Source: Amblyomma americanum (lineage: Eukaryota; Arthropoda; Arachnida; Ixodida; Ixodidae). Taken from it: DNA of 64,000 bases. Under the pieces are notes generated by a model, which ran no database searches, was not told the DNA's origin, and saw only the letters and a program-made list of their open reading frames with translations. The position numbers and the translations under genes were made by a program. This document shows positions 48,511-61,307 of this stretch, piece after piece (the first letter of the stretch is position 1; every line of letters starts with the position of its first letter). Location: positions 163,552,124 through 163,616,123 of the forward strand of contig NC_135498.1 in NCBI RefSeq assembly GCF_052857255.1, read 5' to 3'.

Positions 48511-48752
48511 TTATGTCGTCATTGTACTGGGGTTGTTCGTGATCACTTCATGTAACTCATCCCTGTTTTTGATGAGCTCATGAAGAATCTTCTTGACTTC
48601 TGTAGCGTCAGGTCGAACAGCAGCACTACGAGGCTTTCTGTGGGGGCTCGTCGGAGCATTTTCAGCATGTCTCGCGTAGAGTATGGCATTATTTTCGCTC
48701 AAGAACGCAACGCCGTACGTGTTATCAGGTAGGCATGAAGCGCGGACATCCT
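48511..48752 (-). CDS. Possible terminal exon of an unknown gene
   Basis: The minus strand has a strong acceptor (cttatttggttcacag) directly before an 80-codon open frame that ends in a stop at 48511. The translation includes DNTYGVAFLSENNAILYARH and DATEVKKILHELIKNRDELH, which has a coding-like, partly helical character. 242 bases: 2 to finish a codon, then 80 codons including the stop. No upstream exon was recognised. If real, Gyp-4 lies in its upstream intron or flank. Function unknown. Confidence 0.35.
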
Positions 48753-48906
48753 CTGTGAACCAAATAAGACGTTTTACCCGTGTACTTAAAGTTAGAGTAA
48801 TAAATTAGCGTGAAGAATGCTTCTGTATGAGGGGGCTAGCTAATTATGCATTCGTAAACCACTTGCAAATGAACGTGTCTCTGCATACTAGACAAGAACG
48901 ACATAT

Positions 48907-49054
48907 TGTCACGACTTGCTTGACGTAGAGGCCGGCGGCGAGCACAGCTGGTGATAGCCGGAGCACAAGAACACACGAACCAGAACACAGGCTCGCCAGC
49001 AGCAGCGTCGTCTTCGGCACGCAGCAATCGCACTTCAGCTTTCTCTTCGCTACA
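48907..49054 (-). repeat. Gyp-4 3' LTR
   Basis: 148 bp, TGTCA...CTACA on the plus strand. Confidence 0.88.
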
Positions 49055-49074
49055 CTACCTCCCCCTATAAAGAA

Positions 49075-49089
49075 GCATCGTCCCGATGC
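49075..49089. other. Hairpin between pol and the 3' LTR of Gyp-4
   Basis: gcatcg-tcc-cgatgc, the same stem as in Gyp-2, 21 bases from the LTR. Confidence 0.6.
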
Positions 49090-49181
49090 TAACCCGAGAG
49101 CAAAAATCACGGGGTGGAAAACCACACAGGGGCCCAGAAATCTTGCTGGCCGATGTAGAAGGCAGTGGAAAATGCAGGCAA

Positions 49182-52100
49182 TTATCGCGTGTAATACGGC
49201 TTAAGCCGGACAACGTGCACAATTTCAGGGTGGAAGGAACGGCGAGACGATGGTCGCATTCCTTCGGGCAGCACCTCGTAGTTCAGCTCACCGATGCGGC
49301 GAAGAACCGTATACGGGCCAAAGTAGCGCTTCATGAGTTTCTCGGAGAGACCTCGACGCCGTACCGGCGTCCACATTCATACCTCGTCACCAGGGTAAAA
49401 ATCGACATCACGTCGACCGAGATTGTACCGACGAGCGTCTGTATGCTGTTGGTGCTGGAGGCGGAGTCGAGCGAGTTGCCGAGCTTCCTCCGCGCGCTCG
49501 CAGACTAGACGGGCATCATCGACAACGTCGACAGACAGCTCGTGTGGCAACATAGCGTCAAGCATTGTGGTGACCTGTCTGCCATGCACCAGCTGGAATG
49601 GAGACATACCTGTCGTCTGCTGGACTGCGGTATTATACGCGAAGGGAACGTAGGGTAGTACCTCGTCCGAACTGCGATGGGCGACGTCCACATACATGGC
49701 GCTCATGTCAGCCATCATCTTGTTCAGGCTTTCCGTCAGCTCACTAGTTTGTGTGTGCTACGCCGTAGTTCGGCGGTGGCTGGCGCAACTGAGACGGAGG
49801 ATCTCCTGTGTAAGCTGTGCCAGAAACGCGCCACACCGGTCAGTGATCAAAACGGCAGGGGCACCATGACAAAGCGCAATGCACTCAATAAAAAACTAGA
49901 CAGTCTCAGCAGCCGTCGCAGAAGGAAGTGCTCGGGACTCGGCGTATCGGGTTAGGTAGTCGGTGCCTATGATAATGTACTTTTTACACGACTTCGATGT
50001 TGGAAATTGGCCGAGAAAATCCATTCCGATTGTGTGGAACGGAGCATGCGGTGGTTCTAGCGGCTGCAGAAGACCAGCTAATCGTGTAGAAGGTATTTTT
50101 CGTCTTTGACACTCTCGACAAGTTTTGACGTAGTGACGGACGTACTTGGGAAGTTGCGGCCAATAATACTTCTCTAGAATACGTGCAAGTGTTCGTCTGT
50201 AGCCAAGGTGACCAGCGGTAGGATCATCGTGACAAGCTTCAGCCACCTCGTCGCGCAAGTCTTCTGGCACAACAAGGAGCCATGACCTCGGGCTGCTGTC
50301 GAAGTTCTGCTTGTACAATACGCCGTGCAGAATCCGGAACGTCGGCAGAATACGCAGGAAAACGCGGGGCACCACGTCTTCGTGGCCTTCAAGGTGTGCA
50401 ATCAGCTGACGAATCTGAGCATCATTGCGCTGCCGAACAGTCATACCTGCGTGTCTAATGCCCTAAGGAAGCTGCCCTTGTCGTCATTATCGCCACCTGG
50501 CGCCGGATTCATGGGGGCTTGAGACAAGCAGTCAGCATCATTATGTTTGCGGCCGGATTTGTAGATGATGGTGACGTCGTATTCCTGTAGCCGCAGGCTC
50601 CACCAAGCAAGGCGGCCTGCGGGTCCTTGAGATTGGCGAGCCAGCACAGGGAATGGTGGTCGGTAACGACGCGAAAAGTGCGACCGTACAGGTAGGGCCG
50701 GAATTTGGCGAACGCCACGATGACATCGAGACACTCTTTTTCAGTTGTCGAGTAATTGCCCTCCGCCTTCGAAAGAGCTCGGCTGGCATAGGCAATAACC
50801 CGCTCGGCGCCGTCCTGGATTTGCACAAGCATTGCCCCTAGTCCTTTGTTGCTGGCGTCCGTGTGGAGTTCGTTGTCAGCATCTTGATCCAAATGGTCTA
50901 GTATAGGAGGCGCTGCACGGGCGTGCTTTAATTGGTGGAATGCTGATTGCTGCTCCTCGGTCCACCCAAAGGCGACGCTATCCTTTCTAAGACGGTAAAG
51001 TGGCGCTGCGATCTGGGCGAAGTTGCGAACGAAACGTCTGAAGTACGCGCAGAGGCCGAGAAAGCTGCGGACAGTCTTCTTGTCGGATGGTGGAGGGAAG
51101 GATTCTACTGCAGCTGTTTTCTCTGGATCTGTCTTCACACCCATTTGGCTGACGACATGGCCTAGGAACTACAGCTCACTGTATGTGAAGCGGCACTTCG
51201 AAGGCTTGAGCGTGAATCCGGCCGTTAGGGGAGCTTGAAGAACCGCTTCAAGGTGCACAAGATGGTCAGCGAAAGTGCTGGAGAAGATGACAACGTCATC
51301 CAAATACACGAGACACGTCTGCCACTTCAGTCCGGCGAGCACAGTACCCATGACTCGTTGAAATGTCGGAGGCGCTGTACACAGGCTAAACGGCATGACC
51401 TTAAGCTCGTAGAGCCCATCCGGTGTTATAAATGCGGTCTTCTCGCGGTCGCACTCATCCACTTCAATCTGCCAGTATCCACTCTTCAAGTTGATGGACA
51501 AAAAATAGCGGGCGTGACGGAGACAGTTGAGAGTGTCGTCGATGCGAGGTAGTGGATGCACGTCCTTCTTGGTCACCTTATTGAGTCGCCTGTAGTCGAC
51601 GCAAAATCGAAGGGTCCCGTCTTTTTTCTTGACCAGTACTACAGGGGCGGCCCACGGAGTGTTGGATGGCTGGATGACGTCGTCGTTTATCATTTCGCTT
51701 ACTTCCGCTTGTATGGTTTCCCTCTCCTTCAAGGAAACGCGGTGTGGCGGTTGGCAAATCGGGGGCGTCGCGGTATCAACAATAATTCTATGCTTGGCGA
51801 CGGGCGTCTGGCGAACTTGGGATGTCGTCGCGAAACAGTTGTGGTATCGATGCACAAGTGAGAGCAATTCGCGTCTGTGGGAAGGCTCAAGCTTGGGATC
51901 GATGTCCAGGGGCAACGTCGTAATGTCACATGACCCGGGCGAGGCCTCCTTCTCAGGCAGCACAGCAGCTTCGCGAACGTCGCTAAGTTCGTCCAGTTGG
52001 GCTATAACTACCCCTTTCGTCAAGTGCTGCGGCTTGTTCCTGAAGTTAGTCACTAAAATGTTGGCACGCCCACGTTGAACATTGGCGATCCCTCGCGCTA

Positions 52101-52679
52101 CACTAATGCCCCGCGAAAGTAGCATCTGGACACTTTCTTCGAGAACGCCTTCGCCACATGCGGTGGTATTGGCTCTAACCGGCAGGAAAACGGTCGACAA
52201 CGGCGGCAAGTGATCATGGTCGGCATCAACTTTCATGGCAGCGCGGGGGGGGGGGGGGGGGGGGGGCTTGAAGAGGTATTGCTGACGAATAACGTGAGCG
52301 GAGGGTCAACTTGTTCCGCCATACGTCGGTTACAGCGCCATACTCTCGGAGAAAGTCCATGCCAAGAATAACGTCTTTGGAGCAATTCTCCAGGATCATG
52401 GATGTGGCTGGGCACGTCTCACCTTGAATCTCAACGGGGGCAGTGCACTTGCCGACAGGGTTTACGAGGTGACCTCCCGCGGTACGTATGGGCGGGCTGT
52501 CCCACTGGGTGGTAAACTTGCAAAGACGCCGAGAAGTTGCCGCTGAAGACCGAGTAATCTGCACCCGTGTCGACAATAGCCGTTACTTCACGACCGTCTA
52601 TTAGAACGTGTACATTGCTAGAGCCCACAGAACAGTCCTCGCATCCAAGGGTGCCATTCGTCGAGGGGGGACATTCCAA
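49182..52679 (-). pseudogene. pol: Gyp-4 pol remnant
   Basis: Protease IVDTGADYSVF at 52679-52431 keeps its catalytic triplet. The protease continues in another frame to 52226, where a 22-base G run (plus 52245-52266) lies. The 52236-51169 frame holds the linker and RT with [10 protein letters not shown] and VYLDDVVIF. RNase H (HTDAS, DHHSLCW) is at 51144-50509. The tail and integrase zinc ligands are at 50444-49896, up to GMDFLGQF. A stop-rich gap then removes the second Asp region; 49718-49377 and 49376-49182 hold the integrase end with FGPYTVL. At least four frame breaks. Confidence 0.85.
52245..52266. repeat. G22 homopolymer
   Basis: 22 consecutive G on the plus strand, at a frame break in Gyp-4 pol. 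The length may be unreliable in assembly. Confidence 0.9.
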
Positions 52680-52839
52680 CGCAGGCGGAGGTTCTTAACT
52701 GCGTGCAACGCCGACAATGCCACCTCCAGGCGTCGCCGTACTTTGTTTTCCCGACGTGGCGAAAGGTTCTCACGGCGAGATCCGCGAGAACGGGGTGATG
52801 ATCGGCGAGGGGCGGCGACCGGGAGGTGCGATATGAAGC

Positions 52840-54100
52840 TTACACTGGCGATTGAGAGCGTCGAAGGTAGTCCTGTATATCGCGGGGATGTTCACCGTGG
52901 CGGGGGCTTAGATCAGCCCGGTTGAAACCTCGAAGGCCGAGTTTGCGGTACTGGCAGTAGCGGTGTAAGTGGTCAGGCTCACCGCAGTAGAAACAAAGCG
53001 TCCTCCGGTCTGCAGTCGTCCAGATGTCGGTTTTCCTGCGGCCCAGCGGTTCCAGGCATGCATCAGACGGGGGCACGAACTCATGGTGTCGAGAGCCGGG
53101 ATCGGCAGTGGTCTGGTACTGACGATGTACGGGAGGTGGACGACGGATGGCGGCAGCGTAGCTCAGAGATGGCTGGTTGGCTGCAGCTACAATGGGTACG
53201 TCTTCGGGCGCAAGCGCGTGTCGCAGTTCCTCCCGAACAGCCGCCGCGATGGAGGAAAATGCAGACTGTTCAGGGGCTGGGAACAGCCTTTTCAGACCCT
53301 CTCGGACAACGTCGCGGATAATTTCGCGAACGTCGGCGAGGCCATTACTCAGGCCGGACAAAGCAAGACTTGAGACGACAGGAAGGGCGCTCAGTCTCTG
53401 GAAGTGACTGGTTCTTGTCGCCAATGCGTGCTCGATGTTGGTAGCTGCATTGACGAATTCGGCCACTGTGGTAGGAGGATTGCAGATGAGGCCTCCAAAG
53501 ATGTCACTCCAAACGCCCGCCATCAAGGCCCGCACCTTCTTCTCTTCAGTATCCCGAGGATCAGCGCGGCAACTCAGACGCAGTACGTCTTCGCCGAAAC
53601 TTCTCACGCTCTCGGTGGGAGCCTGGAAACGAGCGTGGAGCAGATCTTCAGCGTGCTGTCGCCGGTGCTAGTTTGTGAATGTGCATACCAGTTCGCTCTC
53701 GCACGTCTCCCATGATGTTAGCGAAGCCTCGAGCCAGCATTTCGCAGTGGCATCTAACGAGAAGTGCAGGTTCTGCAGACATTGATCAGGTGTCCACCCC
53801 TTATGTCGAGCTACCCGTTCATAGTGCTGGACCCAGTCTTTAACATCATCAAGTCCATCGCCCCGGAACGGGGCGACAGATATTGGGGTGACATGCACGT
53901 AGCCGATCCTCGGCGCAATCGCGCGGTCGGCTTACTAGGACTGGGACGGCATGGTGGCGTTGGTCATAGTTGTCCTCGATCCCTGGGGCAAGTGTCCGAA
54001 CTCCGGCGCTTGGCCTTGCTGACGTCGGCTAGTTCGAGTCTCTGTTTCTCCCGAGGGCTCCAGGAAAACCCGATGGCCGGGACTTAGTACCGGGCTCGAA
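52840..54100 (-). pseudogene. gag: Gyp-4 gag remnant
   Basis: The N-terminal part around 53940 meets a stop. The core DDVKDWVQHYERVARHKGWT is at 53898-53668, and a second frame at 53607-52840 holds FGEDVLRLSCRADPRDTEEK and an intact CCHC knuckle, CFYCGEPDHLHRYC, followed by GLRGFNRADLSPRHGE as in the other elements. Broken by at least one stop and one frameshift. Confidence 0.8.
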
Positions 54101-54151
54101 TTGCGAGGCGGGTAGTGTGGCATGAGATGCGCACCCAGCACCTCCACCAAA

Positions 54152-54299
54152 TGTCACGACTTGCTTGACGTAGAGGCCGGCGGCGAGCACAACTGGTGAT
54201 AGCCGGAGCACAAGAACACACGAACCAGAACACAGCTCCGCCAGCAGCAGCGTCGTCTTCGGCACGCGGAAATCGCACTTCAACTTTCTCTTCGCTACA
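54152..54299 (-). repeat. Gyp-4 5' LTR
   Basis: 148 bp, about 95% identical to the other LTR; followed by atat, the right target duplication. Confidence 0.88.
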
Positions 54300-56879
54300 A
54301 TATCCGTGTTCGCGTTTAAGTTAGGCCATTTGGTACGCTGAGGCGCGTAGTGAATTACGCGACAGGAATTTCGCGTTTGAGGAAAATGCTGTTGACTCCG
54401 CCGCGAAAGTGGCACAGCATTACGGCAATTTCGTTTCGAATGCGGGTCGATATATTATGAAACTTGTTGACGCCAAGCGACATTTAATGGCTGCGCAGTA
54501 GGTTGGCCATGTGAAGTGCCCACGCATCTGCCTAGAACACTTAAAGGACATTTTCCGGTGCGCGTATAGTGCTATCTGTCGCTGTTTGCTGGGGACGAAA
54601 AATTTCGGAGGGCACTTAAGGCTGCTTACATATTTGATTGCATAGGCAGTGCGTTATCGTGAGCTCTGTAGCAGGGTTCATTAAGGATTCCTTCCTTTCT
54701 ATTGACCCGCTCAATAGCATACATCGTAAGGAAACACATACAGTATAGTTGACCTTTATTCGCCAAGACGTACTGCGGTTTTGTGGAAAACTAGAATGAT
54801 GGCGCGGCACTGCGAATAACTTGTTTTGACGAAAACTCATTTGTGCCAAATGGTTGTTCATCTCAGAAATGTGTACGAACAGACATGCTTTAAACCGGAG
54901 TGGTACTCTCTCATGGTGGTGTTCTCAGCTTTAACTCCCGTCTAGCGCTCTGTTGCTCTGCCTGTTTTGTAGATGTCTTCCTTACCGTTTCCTAAACAAT
55001 CTGTTAAAGAATTCAAGCGGTTTTGTGGCCTACGGTTTGCGTGCCCGCCCAGCAGTAAAAAGTTCCTTGGTTGAAATCCCCGCACCTTCAAAGCTTTCAT
55101 GCTTCGGAAGAAGTTGATTTTCTTCTTTGCCGTAGACTTTATGCTTTGCTTTACTGCCGCCGTCATGCGGGAGAATAGTGACCTCACTGAGAAATTTCGT
55201 GCCATGGTGTTCGACGAACGCCGGCTTTTGTGGTAGTGGGACTCATTGTTCGTTCGCATTAATAATTTTTCAGTCATTCTTATGGCGCGGCCTGTACGGA
55301 AGTGTCTGCAAGATACTGTCCGATCCCTAGACCATCTCAAAATGACACCCGCATACTCTGCAATGTGGCTTTCCCTTGCTGTAAACAGCTGCAGAAGGGC
55401 ACTGTGGAAAAACTCAATCGTGTGCTCTCGCATAGACCAAACTTGCGCATGCAGTGGTCACAACAGGCATGGACAGTACAGATGACACATGCACCTTCGA
55501 TGCTATATTTCGATACATATTTTGTATCGGTATTAGATGTCGCTTGCTAAATTTGAAGGTATCGATGTGCCGGCTTCGGAAACAGATGTGTCGGCTTCGG
55601 AAACTAAAAATTTGACGCACGTTTTTCGCAATTCTGTTGAACCTTCATGCAGGGCTAAAGTTGTTGTTTCGCAATACTTTGTGCATTTCTTATGTATGTT
55701 ATTTTTATTTATCTGTTGTTTGAGTTGTTTTGTTTTTATCAATGTTTATTCATGTCAACTTTAATGTTAATAAAGGTAAACATTTGTTAAACATCAAACA
55801 TTTGTTGTTTGATGCTTAGCCGCCTATTTTCTTTCGTTCCTGACAATCCCTTGTATTTCTGTTTGACTGCGCGCACTGCGGTGTTTATTTTCTCGACTGT
55901 ATACAGTTGTATATTGAGCCTGACTGTTATACTGAAAAATTTCCTTAACACTTATGTTTCTCGACCGTGTCACTGCTGCATGCACGGGAGCTGAGAACTG
56001 TGTTCAGCGGAATGCCGCTTTTTTTTCTCCCCTCCTCCATCAAATTGTATTTGAGCTGATGGAAACCAACTTATTATTATTATTATTATACTATTTTGAT
56101 TGTATTATTTTCAATCTTCGCTCAGCTGAATCCCAAGGTCATTTCTCATACCGAAATGACCTTGAAGAGCGGGAGGAGTAGAGCTTTCGCTCTAAGAAAA
56201 ATGTGCCGCAGATTCTGAGGCTGCTGTCAGGAAGCCTGAGGCGCTAGCTCAGACATTGGCGCATTGAAAAAAAAGATTGACGGTGCACAATTAGACAGAG
56301 ACGATGCGAGTGCCATTGGCGCCATCAGTCTTCATTCTTCCTGAGTCCTTTGTCTGGTGGGTAGATGACAGATACCTTGCCGTTCTGCGCCCTTGGCGGG
56401 TGACAGAAGGAATGTAGACAAAGTATTGCCGCTGTAGTAGAAGCAACACCCCTTCACACATATTCAAGCTGCGGTGATTACCAGCGATAACGGACGACTT
56501 TCGTCGGTTTTCTCAGGTGCGCACACAACAGTTGTCCTATGCTTTGTCAGCCCGATAAAGGGCCCCGACTCTTCCACGCTCGGGTCACGAGTTAAATGCT
56601 TCAGCTGACGCAGTCCTTAACTTCGGAGAAGCAATCGCTACAAGCCACAGTTCTTAAGAGTCTTCTTAGCTATACCGCAATGATCCTCGAGTCAACTCGG
56701 CTATATGCTTGACTGTTATTCGTTGATAAAAACATTTTCGTGAAAACTTGAGGGGACAAGTAAGCTGCGCCTTAATAGTATGGCGCAGTATCGTTAATGG
56801 GTCCCTTCAATGTCTTCAAGTGCACGTTTCGTATCTCTTCGCCGCCGCGCTCATTCTGTACATAGATCACGGGGAGGCC
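54300..56879. other. Anonymous stretch with one long ORF
   Basis: A minus frame at 54942-55433 is open for 163 codons from an ATG, with a basic composition but no recognised family; it could be chance. At 55563-55605 a 21-bp unit (gatgtgccggcttcggaaaca) is repeated twice. AATAAA lies at 55769-55774 and a (tta)n run at about 56073-56093. Confidence 0.35.
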
Positions 56880-57010
56880 TGATACCACTCCTGGCTCAGT
56901 GGTGCAGCGCTCAAGCGAGGCGCCACTGCCGTGGCAGGCGCTGTTTCAAACAGAGCCTCCGGTGGGGCCTGTGAGGCACAGGTTGCTTTTAACAAACTCA
57001 TGCCCAGCGC
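56880..57010 (+). repeat. GC-rich SINE-like repeat, copy 2
   Basis: Starts with box A-like tggctcagtggtgcagcg, then cgaggcgccactgcc, tggcaggcgct and cacaggttgct, in the same order as 30095-30240. Confidence 0.45.
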
Positions 57011-57059
57011 CACGGCGGCATGCCTCTGCCTCCCAACACTGATATCGCATAGAAAAGTG

Positions 57060-57447
57060 TTTAGTATCGCCCTGTTCCATGAGCTGTAATCATCCCGCTC
57101 TACGTGATCACCTCATCCCCCAGCCAATTTATGCAACCCGCCGCATTGATCATAATCACAAAGTAGGAATTGTGTCATGCAACACGAAATGCTTCTCGCA
57201 GTCTTTCTTGCCGCGAACCTCACGTGACTGGAACCACCCTCCAGCAGAAGTTGCTGGCATTTTAAATTATGTGCAGTTTCGCATGGCCCTAGCTAACGTT
57301 GTATATTCAGATGCTTTTTAACATTCTTGTAACCAACAGTATTTTCTCTCTGATTTTTGTATATTTACCACTCCCCCTCTGTAATGCCACTAGTCCTTAG
57401 GGTTAATGTAAATAAATAAATAATTAAATAAAAATAAATAAAATAAA
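57060..57447 (+). mobile_element. CR1/L2-like non-LTR retrotransposon 3' end
   Basis: The plus frame reads RRIDHNHKVGIVSCNTKCF, then QSFLPRTSRDWNHPPAEV, the conserved C-terminal end of CR1/L2-type retrotransposon proteins (R-DH--KV... then SF-PRT--DWN-LP). It ends at a stop near 57321, then a 3' region and a (taaa)n tail at about 57408-57447. Only the last roughly 80 codons remain; 5'-truncated. Confidence 0.7.
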
Positions 57448-60400
57448 ATGTTGAACACAGTGCTCGCGAATAAACCGTCCGATTTTCCGAAGCTTACTGA
57501 GCTTGCACATTCTAGTGCAAGGCAAATACAGAGGCAACCTGTTAAATGCTGCAGTAACACGCGAGAAGCAACAGAACAGGTTTCAAATTTATTCCTAAGG
57601 AGTCAAGTGCTTACCGACGGGTTTAAAGACTGTTAGCCTAAAAAAGAATTTTGCTAAGGACTTATGGAAGTGAACGGCTCAGCTTTACCGTTGCTTCAGT
57701 CCAATAAACCGGCTGCGTTGACAGTGGAGCTTATACAGAAATCATTGCGACCTGGTTAGTTTGAACCTATTCAAAAATACTGCGCTATTTCGATTACTGT
57801 AAGCATAACTGAAATCACGCATATATTTTTGACTTTGCTAACCATATATTGGCAGTTTTATTATTACTGACGATTTTGGTGATGTATCGAAATATCGACG
57901 ATACAGTATCGAGTATCTGTACCGATCATCAATTTCATTTCTGTATATCCTAACATATTTCTTTTGAAGTATTGTTTCCAGCCCTGGCTGACAATTGCCA
58001 TGAACACGGGTGCGCCTGGCTTCGTGTACTACCGGCGCATTACAAATATAGAACGTACTGCTATGGTTCCTCAGGGCTTCGATAGAATGCGCCGTTAGCA
58101 CGCTAGGCCACACGTTCCTGTGTTCCAGATAACAAAGATTAAGACAGTACTCTCTTATTTTCCGCTGACGTTAGAGATACTCGTGTAGTATATCAAGTTT
58201 GCTCATGAATGCAGACGTCGACGTGGTGGCAAAATCACTGCATCATTCGCACATTTCTTACTGAAATTATATTTTTATTGTAGTATATACAGCAGGCAGT
58301 TTTCCGCATATTACGGCGATGAGGACAACTTTTTTGTCATTGTAAGTCTTTTGTAGCAGAAAAGACAGTATTGTCACGATTAACCAATGAACGTGGTCTA
58401 TAGCCTATGGTGTTTAAAATGACGACATTGAGCTGTATGTGTAAGCATAGTCACGTGGTCCGCACGACAACGGGGCCTGGACGGGCGGTGCGGTTCTTCG
58501 TAGAGAGAGTGTTGTTGATTAAGTGCGGTCGGTTCTTCCTCCAGGTGGACGAAAAATAATTTGGTTTATTGTTTTTGATGCGCCAATCGAGAATCTCCTA
58601 TATGGTTGTTTATTCATGACGACAGTTCAAAGGTGGCACAGTTTCCACAAGGTACGGTTCTTAAGCCGTGGCACCAAACTTAAGCTGTGGCACAAAAACT
58701 ATACACTTTTGTATTCTGAGGAGAGCGCCGCTATATGCGACATTCTCCATGCTTCAATCTGCATCAAGAGCTTTCGGTGCCGAAGGAGTCGAGGAATATT
58801 CTCCGTACGCGCCTCATGCTTCAGACGCTGGTGGTGGCTGCTTTTAACGGCCTAGGTTAGATTGAGAAATATAAGTGAGAAGGAATATAAAAGGGTACAT
58901 ATCAGTCCCAAATGGCAGCTCATACGCAACAGTACTAGATCATAATACCTCTTCACGAGAGAAATGATTTCCTGACAACGATGACCATGTAGAAGTCCTC
59001 CGCGGGCTTGTATCTTTAGATAAGTAACACTGGTTAATCGAAGCACAAAGAATGTTATAGAATATTTAACCAAGTCTCTGTCTCCATCACACCCAGACAA
59101 CGCTTAATTCGGTGAGATGATGCCAGAAAAGACGGTAATCGAAACCGAATACCGTGGTGCCTATAATAATGGTTCTAGAATATTAGATTTGGGTTATAAC
59201 ACTTCAGTATCCCTGCGCACCTTCTCATAATGACAAGAGTGCATACGTGGATTTCCTAACAGTAATGAATAAGCTGTTTTAGCCTTATTTATTTATTTGC
59301 ATATGATCAATGCTGTGAAAATACGGTTACATTAGAACTGCGTTGCGAAGGAGACAGTGGCAAGTACAAAAATACAATTGATTAAAATGTTCTGCAGCGT
59401 TTATATTTTCATGAATGGCGGGGGATGTAATTTGTGTTAAACAATAATGTACAGAGCCGAGGAGAATAATGTACACTGTGTTAGCAATTAAAGTTAGGAA
59501 CTGAATTTACGACAGTAATTCTAACTCTCGAAATATTATGACGACAAGGTTAATGTTGGTGCAGAAAATGTTGCTATTTCGGCGAAGGCAGTTTAGTATT
59601 CTGCGAAGAAAAAATTAGTAGTTGAAGGAGCTGCTACTCGGTCAAAAGGAGCAAAAAAGATAATTACAATTAGCCGATGCCTCTACCGAGTAGCGTAAGA
59701 AAAAGAAACTTCTGTTATGTCGAACATAAAGTAATCCTTCATATGTTGATTTGAAAAGTCCTGAATAGTGGGCCAACGATAAAAGGTAGGCTGTTTCAAG
59801 AAGGTCTTTGCAGTACGACCTTTCTTGAAGAAATACAGAAATCCGACAAGTTTTCATGGAAACTTGTAAGCTCTGTGACACGCTCTTTAAAAGCGCCTTA
59901 AGTCAAGACCTCGCTGCCTATGTGTGTGCATTCGCAAAGGGTGTTCTAGCGTAGGCAATTAGAGCGGATGTGACTTTCAGCTTAAATATGGGTAACAGAG
60001 CGGCTTGATTGTTTCATAATTTACTAAAGGTTTCCTCTTAGAAAACTGGAATCCCCGACCAGGAGCACTCCCCAAAGCGCAGAGAGCGCTCTATTTGCGT
60101 GCGCGATCTTTCGATTACCTTTTCACCGGTTCGACTAGTCAAGACGCACGAGACCCAACTGCCTCAATCTCTATGCGGTAACTTGAAAAATGGCTGAAAA
60201 CTTCACAGAGAGTCAGTAGCTTGAATCTTTTTCTTTTACGGCGAGAGCTGTAACACGGAGCCCATCCTGAGCTTTTGTGCAACTGTGGTCCGTAGAATTT
60301 GACAGGTGGCTGGAGGTGCAGCCATCGTAGGGTACTCCGGTAGGAGTCTCTTCTGGAGCAACCAAAAGTGGATTTCTTTCGTGCCAGAAAATAGCTCTGA

Positions 60401-61156
60401 CCCTCTGCAATACCTTAGGTGCGCTGGGTGTGCTGCACGCGCACTAGCCGCCATTCTCCAAATGACACAACACCCGCTCAACACACCCCCCCCCCCCCTT
60501 CTAACCTCGACAAGCTCCGCTTCCCGGATCGGTGCAAAATTCTACACCCCACCCCCGCACACACGCATACTATGGATTCTTTACAGGAGAGGGCCAACTG
60601 TCAACTGCCATCGAGGACGAGGCTGGAGCTAGGATATGGCCGTGCAGCCGAGGGAGAGTAGGTAGCGTCAGCGCGAAGCAAGCGCCGCCTCTGCGTTAGA
60701 TCGCCTACCAATGACAGCTGTAGCCGAATCTTTTAACTAAGCCGCACCATAATTTCTTAAGTACTTTTAGAAATGAAGCGTACTGCTTACGTCCTGAAAA
60801 TACAGAAAATATATAATGTGTTACTTTTCGGCAAAAGAAAGGGGAACACCGGTTTGCTAACATACAGGCCAATGTTAAGGCATCGCAGCCCTGGATTTGC
60901 ACTGTTTGTCTTTTTGCCTAGGACCACTACCACTCGTGCCCTAAGCCAACAATACCGAGGCACAGGAAAGCTTCGTTTCAAAAACACTTATAACGCTAGC
61001 CCGAATGCTCGGTGTCAAGCATTTGTGTCTCAGGAACTGGTCAGCTTGACCCTGAGGATTTTACCTTAATAGCAGGCCATTGTAACTGGTAGAGGAGGAC
61101 TGCCCAGATCCAGTCCCACATCCTAATGTCTTCCCATGCTTTTGACTCCATGTGCA
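57448..61156. other. Anonymous stretch
   Basis: No gene recognised. An open frame at 58523-58855 (110 codons) and others are unremarkable. A C run lies near 60486-60498. This is the longest stretch without a recognisable repeat and may be intergenic. Confidence 0.35.
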
Positions 61157-61307
61157 TTAGGCATAGCTGCACTGTTGCACCACGAAGTCGCTGAAGCGGG
61201 AACCCGCGCATCGGAACCGAATGTTCACTTCAGGGCACTCCACCAAATCGAGGCAGCCTTCGATCAACTCCGCTGTGATGTCACTGAGCGGGGAACAGAA
61301 ATATGAC
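61157..61307 (-). CDS. Possible last exon of an unknown Cys-rich protein
   Basis: The minus strand has a pyrimidine-rich acceptor (ttttttcttgggccccaag) before a 151-base open segment ending in a stop at 61157. The translation has spaced cysteines (SYFCSPLSD, EGCLDLVECPE, FRCAGS, VVQQC), as in a secreted protein. It begins with one base that completes a codon, matching the two bases left by the candidate exon at 62347-62589. No family recognised. Confidence 0.4.

Larger units (their letters stand above)
48907..54299 (-). mobile_element. Gyp-4: decayed Ty3/gypsy LTR retrotransposon
   Basis: Minus-strand element with two 148-bp LTRs, 48907-49054 and 54152-54299, differing at about 7 positions, and a perfect 4-bp target duplication, atat (48903-48906 and 54300-54303). 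The primer-binding region is at plus 54133-54149 (acccagcacctccacca). A purine-rich AGGGGGAGGTAG lies before the 3' LTR on the coding strand. Gag and pol are recognisable but interrupted. Confidence 0.9.

Noticed and set aside
52226..52415. Proline-rich protein ends around the G22 run
   Set aside because: They are produced by translating the homopolymer and are not a real domain.
54942..55433. 163-codon minus-strand ORF
   Set aside because: It starts with ATG but shows no domain, no splice context and no similarity I recognise. In 64 kb one such frame can occur by chance.
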